Below are positions 58,209-64,000 of a stretch of DNA of 64,000 bases, piece after piece. The notes below the pieces were generated by a model. That model worked only from the letters and a program-made list of their open reading frames with translations, had not been told where the DNA came from and ran no database searches. Source of the DNA: Malachius bipustulatus (Eukaryota > Arthropoda > Insecta > Coleoptera > Melyridae); the NCBI GenBank assembly GCA_910589415.1, contig OU342631.1:19282001-19346000 (forward strand). The letters run 5' to 3'. Both the position numbers and the translations under genes were made by a program. The first letter of the stretch is position 1; the number at the start of each line of letters is the position of its first letter.

Positions 58209-59754
58209 GTTGGTGATAAATTGAGTTATTTCTAATGAAAATGATAGGAAATTTTTATTCTATTCGGTGAGCTAATAAATTTATTATAGGTATTAGAGTG
58301 TATGAATTAATTTCATCATTGTCTCTGTTATTACTATTTTTTTATTTATATAAAAGTGCCATTGTAAATCCCTTACGATTTTCAATATCAATAATACCGA
58401 TGATTACTTTGAAAATTATTATTTTAAATAAACGGATACTTTTATCTCGTCGCTTATAATTCGATAAGTATTATTTTTAACCTAAATCTAGATTTAGATA
58501 TTATGAAACCCCCAATAAAGATAATGATTTCATGCAATTTGCCTTGATAATAATGTTTGATTTTATTGGAACGCACGTATTTTATCAGACTTTCGTTTTC
58601 ATCAAAGTCGTAAAATGTAAGACTTTTATAGCTTTATTAGTTTTACAAAATATAGGATTAGTGAGACACAGATTGTAAATCAATTATTAAATCGCTTTAG
58701 AAACATCAAAGGTAGCTTCGGAAAACAAATGGATTTAAGATGGCTCATTGAGCAATTAGCTTTAATCCATTGTTTTTGACACCATTTCTAGCATCGATTA
58801 GAAATATTTCAGTAACTAAGTTCAAAGAAATCGCACTAATTCTAGATTGACTAATAATTACATCGAAAAATTTAACCCCTCATAAAATTTGGGTCAAATG
58901 TTGGTACTACTGGTGGGAATATTATAATATTCTTGCTTTATATAGTTTACGGTCGTTTTCCTCTTTTATTAATGGTGTTTCCTAATTTTTTAAACGATTT
59001 TCCCATTTATCAAACCTTTGTGTCGTTTTGCTATTTTTTTTTTGTAAAAAAATATTAATTTTATACAAAATCATTTTCCAAGAAAAAACAATTAATATAA
59101 AGTGAAATTGATATATCTTGGTATAACTTGTAACTTTTGAAAAAATAGAAAATCATTTGACATACTGTGGAAAGAAAAGCAATTGACAAAAGGGAAAACC
59201 AAGAGAAAATACTGTAAGAAGAAGCACAAAGTATTACTCACGTTTGTCACTTAAGCTTTAGTATAAATTAGCTTATATAAAAAAGCTTAACTACTTAAGC
59301 GGGTTGGTTTTTCGGTTTAATGGGTCCCAGATATCATAATTGAAATCTTTGATTTTGGAAGCTTTGCATTTGGGGTTTTGAATTAGAATGTGGGGATTCA
59401 TATGGTTAAGAAAATGACGACAAGAAAATTATAGATTTGAGTTCAAAGCTCTCAAAGTAAGGAAAACTCGCATGGAATTCTGAGGACTCAAGATCTTGAT
59501 CTCAGAAGTACTGTATCATATTTCATAATATGATTTTGTCCATTTTCGTAGAAAATGGCACTTTGGTCGCTTAGCCTGATCGATTTGACAGCGCGACTAT
59601 TATATAGGCGCTCTCCTCACTTATTAAGGGGTTAAAGTTAAATATATGTTCGAATCTATATTTTTACATTTCCTTTAGATACTTATTAGTTCTCTGTTTT
59701 TAAACTTTGGAAGATTCCACGTTATATTATAAAATATAGATTAAAATATATTTT
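58209..59754 (+). other. Downstream intron or flank of the retrotransposon
   Basis: Begins with the GTTGGT donor. AT-rich with no recognised gene. It probably includes the 5' untranslated part of the R2-clade element, whose exact left end could not be fixed. Confidence 0.35.
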
Positions 59755-60036
59755 ATGGATTCTGACAGTGACAACGAATATCTAAACAAAAAATTTCCAA
59801 AAGATGATAAATTCAAGCATTTAACGAAAAATTTTAAAGTTTCTACTCAAGATTTAAAGGATGCCTGCAGCTCACGGAATGTTATAAATGAGATTCCTGA
59901 TAAGTATTTTGATTTAAATGAAAAGTTAAAAATAAAAGAAACAGTTGATTACAAATGTCAAAATTGCAATAAAAAACTGCATAAAACTCATCATCGATAC
60001 GCTGTAATGGTTCATGCAAAAAATGGTATTGCTTAA
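59755..60036 (+). pseudogene. N-terminal segment of the R2-clade protein (frame 1)
   Basis: ATG at 59755 opens 93 codons, ending at a TAA soon after an A-run of six (60018-60023). The segment is acidic/Lys-rich and then begins a zinc finger (YKCQNC, followed by HHRYAVMVH). One more A in that run would carry the frame into the downstream reading frame, which continues with Cys-x2-Cys (WYCLIC) and Cys-x2-Cys (WSCQMC). The finger is therefore split by the frameshift, which is either a real lesion or a homopolymer error. Confidence 0.7.
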
Positions 60037-62429
60037 TTTGCTCAAGTCTGAAAAGAAAGGATTTAAATAACAAATACCTTTGGTCATGTCAAATGTGTAA
60101 AAATAATGACAACCTAAATGTGTGCAGTCTGATTGAGACTTCTAAAATCAAAGCGAAAAATTACTTAGACAAAAAAAAATATTGTTCAAGTCAAGATCAG
60201 TTTATATGTGAGGTTTGCCCAAGATCATTTTCTTCACAACATGGTTTGAAAATTCATACTGGTCGTAGCCATCCAATCACTGCAAATCGTAATTCTGTGA
60301 ATGAAATATTGAAAGAATCGGACTCCAATAAAAATAAAAAAATTTTCGAAAATAAAGAAGTCAATACTAATATAAAGCAACCAAAATCTATTAACATCAA
60401 TACAAATACCGAAGTGGCCAAGTGGAAAAAGATATTTGAATCTATTGAAAACAATGAAACACATGATAATGAAAAATTTGATGAAAATGTTGTGAAATTT
60501 TTAGAATTTCTTTTTAATTCAAATGAAAAACTCTCAGGACCCAAACATCCTGCTATTAAATTTTACAGATTACGAAAAAAGAACAAAGAAGTCAACCTTT
60601 CATACAAATATTCAAATTCATCAAATCCTCAACGAACAAACAAACAAATTCGTCAACATCGCAAGAATCAATATGATTATGACTTAGCCCAATACCTTTA
60701 CTATAATCAAAGAAAAAAAGTCGTAAGGAAAATCATGAATCATGGCTCAAATAGAATATGTAAGATTGATAAAGAACAGATTGAACAATATTTTCGAAAT
60801 ACCTTTGAAATTGAAAATAAAAAATTAAGATCAACTTATACTAAGAGCCCACAGAGTTCAAATATAGCAATTGATGAAGAAGATGTCAAGAATGCTATAA
60901 CAGGCATATCATTAGACACATCACCAGGACCAGACCGTATACTTATCCGTACTATAAAAGCCTTAAATGTGATTCCAATTATAAAATCTATAATTATGAT
61001 TATGCTAACCACTTCATATGTACCAATATCATTTCGAACTGGAAGAACAGTTTTGATTGACAAAGGCACTGATGATGTCAATTCTCCTTCCAACTGGCGT
61101 CCAATCACAATATATTCAATAGTACGTAGAATTATTGAACGAGTGATTGACCACAAATTAAGATTACAAGTTGAATTAAATCCAAACCAAAGAGGTTTCA
61201 TTAAAGGTATTGCTGGCTGCCACATTAACACTAAAATTGTAAATGCATGCCTAACACAAGCTGCTTCTAAAAAAGATAATTGTATCATAACATTTTTGGA
61301 TATTTCAAAAGCATTCGACAATGTTGGTCATGAACATATCAAACAATCGCTTATTTCTAAAGGAGTTTGTCAACAACTGGTGTCGCTAATTATGAACTTA
61401 CTCACTCAAAATAAAATTAGGATTGAAATAGGAGGAAAACAAACTGAAGATATCTTAATAAAAACTGGCGTTCCACAAGGCGGACCATTGTCACCAATTT
61501 TATTCAATATAGCCATTGACTATATTTTCAATGAAATCACAGAGCCACAATTTGCAAATACCCATGGATATTCTTTACATGATGATTTTGACGCTGTTTG
61601 TTTAACAGGATTCGCTGACGATCAAACAGTTACTACCAAAAGTTTATTTTCTACTTACCATGTTGTAGAATTGATTCAAAATCTCTTTAATGAAATTGGT
61701 CTAAATGTCAATCCAAACAAGAGCAATGCTATAATGATAATTAACGGAGAATTAACAGAAGGTGTTCTAGAGCTATCAAGCAATGAAAAGATAAAATGCA
61801 TTGATAAATTTTCGTGTATAAAATATCTTGGATGTACATTTAAGCAAGAGATCATATTCGATAAAAACATAATTAATTACTTCAATAATAACTTGGAAAA
61901 ATTAACTGTCAGTCATCTACTTAAACCTGACCAAAAACTTAACATTATAAATCAATATATTTTCCCAATGTTAATTTATCCTCTTCAGTGTGCCCCTCTA
62001 TCAAAAATACCAAAATTCATCACAAATCAAATTGACATAATGATAAGAAGAAGTGTCAAAACAATCATTGGTTTACCCGCTTCAACAACAACAGAAATGT
62101 TTTATGCACCACGTAATCTTCGTGGTTTGGGCCTTTTAAAGACTGAATGGGAAGTTCAACTACAACATTTTTCTATTGCCCAAAAACTTCACCAGATTGA
62201 AGATTTACTTCTCAGTCGCAGTTTTGATTCTATTGCTGAAATGAATAAATGTAAAATAAATTTAGGTGTTGAAGGAAATACTTCTAGAATTATGAGGAAT
62301 CAACTAAGAAAAATATCATTTGATATATGGAGCAGTAAAGGTTATCAAGGAATCGGTGTTCACACTTTTCAAAATTCATCCAAATTAAACTCTTTTGTTC
62401 ATAAAAAAAAATTCACTTTCTTCATCTGA
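60024..62429 (+). pseudogene. Central segment: C2H2 finger and reverse transcriptase (frame 2)
   Basis: The frame is open from the A-run at 60018-60023; its first ATG is at 60093. From that Met, the C2H2 finger is at residues 39-60 (C-x2-C-x12-H-x4-H) and a basic Myb-like stretch lies near 200-220. RT motifs follow: 'FLDISKAFD' (near 401), 'GVPQGGPLSPILFN' (near 459), the catalytic 'FADDQ' (near 507) and 'KYLGC' (near 576), then a helical thumb. All catalytic Asp residues are present. The frame ends at a TGA just after an A-run of nine (62403-62411). Confidence 0.8.
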
Positions 62430-63039
62430 ATGGACCGCTGCTATTAAACTCAACTGCAACTATGCTAATCTTCGAGGTGTTCCTGGTGTTGATGTCAATG
62501 GTGACCGCCTTTGCCGCAAATGCGGTAAAGAGATTGAAACCCCTTTTCATGTCACAGGCAACTGCAGCAGCAACTCAGCGAAGATAACAGCTCGTCATAA
62601 TCATGTTAAACATCATATAACATCAATTCTTCGTGAAAAAGGTTATGAATGCTTTGAAGAAGTATATGGCAGAGATACAACAGGACTAAACAGATTTTCA
62701 GACATTATTGCTTTTGACAAGAAATCAAAAAATGCATTTATTATCGACCCTACAGTTAGATATGAAACTAATGACCCACTTCAGGACACGAAAATTATAA
62801 CAGAGAAAAAAAAAATTTATGAACCATGTATTTCATTTTATGCGGAAAATTTTCAGGATAAATTTGGAGAAAGAAATTGGAAAGTAATTGGCCTTTGGTT
62901 TGGATCTCGTGGGACAGTCGGCCAAAGTGTAATAGATTTTTTTTGTGAATTTAAAATTGATAGCGCTAAATTAAATGACATATGTGAAAAGATTTTAATT
63001 GATACGATTAATATTATTCATACCCATATTTATTGTTAA
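62403..63039 (+). pseudogene. C-terminal segment: CCHC finger and RLE endonuclease (frame 1)
   Basis: It resumes the frame of the first segment after the nine-A run. The CCHC finger reads C-x2-C-x8-H-x4-C (CRKCGKEIETPFHVTGNC), followed by 'ARHNHV', as in R2 proteins. The endonuclease core has 'FSDIIAFD' and 'FIIDPTVRYE', with acidic residues in the PD-x-D arrangement, and then 'VIGLWFGSRGT'. It has no ATG of its own, so it depends on the upstream frame. No stop interrupts it. Confidence 0.8.
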
Positions 63040-64000
63040 TTGTTAAATTTTTATGTTATTGTCTTTTTATGATTGATTGTTATGCTGTGTATAAAAGCAA
63101 CCTGTCACAGACAGGCAGCACAACTTTAAATAAAGTATTTCTCTCTTATTTTTTATATTTTTTTCCCTTAAATGGTTACCCTTTCTGTCCAAGCTGAAAT
63201 ATTTATTATGGTGATTCTCTTGCTTTCCTATGCTCGAGAAAACTTTTCGTCAATTTTTAGACACCTGACGACATTATGAATTTTCATAGCAATTTTTGTG
63301 AAATTGAGTTTTTGGAACCTAAATTAAACTGTCATTACAATTTTATAATAAATGCTCCATGTTTTTGTTGTTTTTAATTTGCACGATCGATCTAGACAAG
63401 ATCGCAAAATTGAAAACGAAAAAATTGTAATGACCAAAATTCATTAGAGTTTGAATGAGAAGGTACCTAACGATAATTTTTTGATATGTTAACAAAATGT
63501 TCATTTATTTTCCTTTTTTTTAAGTTACTCTTTTCATTTTTGATTCTGGTGTTCTATCAAAAGAATACAAATGTTTGAGTACATTATATGTAGACATTTT
63601 ACACAAAATATAATTTTTCTTGGTAATTGGAAATTTTGAGACTTCCTCGTACAAACATCGAATAAACATTTCCAATTCTGAAAAAAATAAAACAAATATT
63701 TTTCTAAATTATGATTATAAAAAAGATTACTACAATAAATATGATTGACTTATAATTTTGAGCTGGTTAAGTCATAAATTTAAAAATAAATGAAATAATA
63801 ATTAGGTTTATGGAATGGTTAGACTTTTTACCATTTCAGAAATATTTTGGTTTCTATGAACTTGAAAGAATTGATATGAAACATTATAGCTCAGGTCGAA
63901 ATATCCTAGTTCTCAAATAAATTTTAAAGAAGCTCATTTTTCAACAAGAAAAGTTATGAGTAAGAAGAGAAACTCGCTCAGAACGATATAACAGAATTTT
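63040..64000. other. 3' untranslated part of the retrotransposon, then unrecognised DNA
   Basis: After the stop, a TATAAAAG-containing tail (about 63093) and AATAAA (about 63128) are followed by a T-rich stretch. No poly-A tail marks the end clearly. From about 63180 nothing was recognised. Confidence 0.4.

Larger units (their letters stand above)
59755..63039 (+). mobile_element. R2-clade (RLE-type) non-LTR retrotransposon, nearly complete
   Basis: One long coding region of about 1,090 codons, broken only by two single-base A-run frameshifts. Domains in order: an acidic Lys-rich N-terminus, a Cys/His-rich finger, a C2H2 finger, a Myb-like basic region, reverse transcriptase, a CCHC finger, and a restriction-like endonuclease. 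This is the R2-clade plan. Such elements nick target DNA and prime reverse transcription on it. R2 itself sits in 28S rDNA, but no rDNA flanks this copy. An AATAAA lies at about 63128-63133. Exact ends and target duplication were not identified. Confidence 0.85.

Noticed and set aside
62395..62402. Independent start of a second R2 protein at 62395
   Set aside because: It would use TTG in the overlap with the upstream frame. A one-base A-run indel explains the break, and R2-clade elements use a single protein.

Overview
This is AT-rich eukaryotic DNA from an insect genome. Genes are split by GT-AG introns, an odorant-binding protein gene (a family typical of insects) is present, and most of the remaining sequence is transposons and foldback repeats. 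The order is not settled; the frequent short TAGGTA/TACCTA runs recur in several insect groups. No bacterial-type operons, rRNA genes or canonical tRNA genes were recognised.

Region 1 (1-19160) is a tandem amplicon with a period of about 2.75-2.8 kb. It carries four paralogues of an unrecognised secreted protein of about 277 residues, all on the + strand. Each gene has a 45-nt first exon encoding a signal peptide (ATG at 3608, 11634, 14412 and 17160), an intron of about 280-435 bp and a second exon of about 0.8 kb. The third copy shows decay. Unit 1 has two large insertions. One is about 2.9 kb (about 184-3126) and contains a Penelope-like retroelement fragment with a GIY-YIG domain. The other is a 5.53-kb foldback element (4983-10515) with a perfect 8-bp target-site duplication, arms built of about 180-bp tandem repeats, and smaller MITEs nested in its core.

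Region 2 (19160-29550) has no convincing host gene. It holds a decayed mariner/Tc1-type transposase (minus strand, 20281-21060), a less AT-rich tract with a TATA box and short repeats (21930-24720), a foldback element (26640-27570) and a tRNA-derived SINE-like fragment (28210-28300).

Region 3 (29551-32702) is a two-exon odorant-binding protein gene. A TATA promoter, a small signal-peptide exon at 29630-29666, a phase-1 intron of 2563 bp and a six-cysteine main exon fit together exactly. Its intron holds hAT-like and inverted-repeat debris.

Region 4 (33000-58208) looks like the neighbourhood of a developmental-regulator-type gene. A GC-box/TATA promoter near 39200-39270 precedes a first coding exon (39688-39856), and a phase-compatible second exon lies at 58053-58208 across an 18.2-kb intron. 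That intron is packed with TA-flanked foldback elements with CAGGGTG-like ends, including a 1.2-kb near-perfect palindrome and one element cleanly nested in another. Product identity is unknown.

Region 5 (58209-64000) is dominated by a nearly complete R2-clade (RLE-type) non-LTR retrotransposon (59755-63039). Two opposite single-base frameshifts in A-runs break its one long frame. A related minus-strand endonuclease fragment lies at about 36980-37266.
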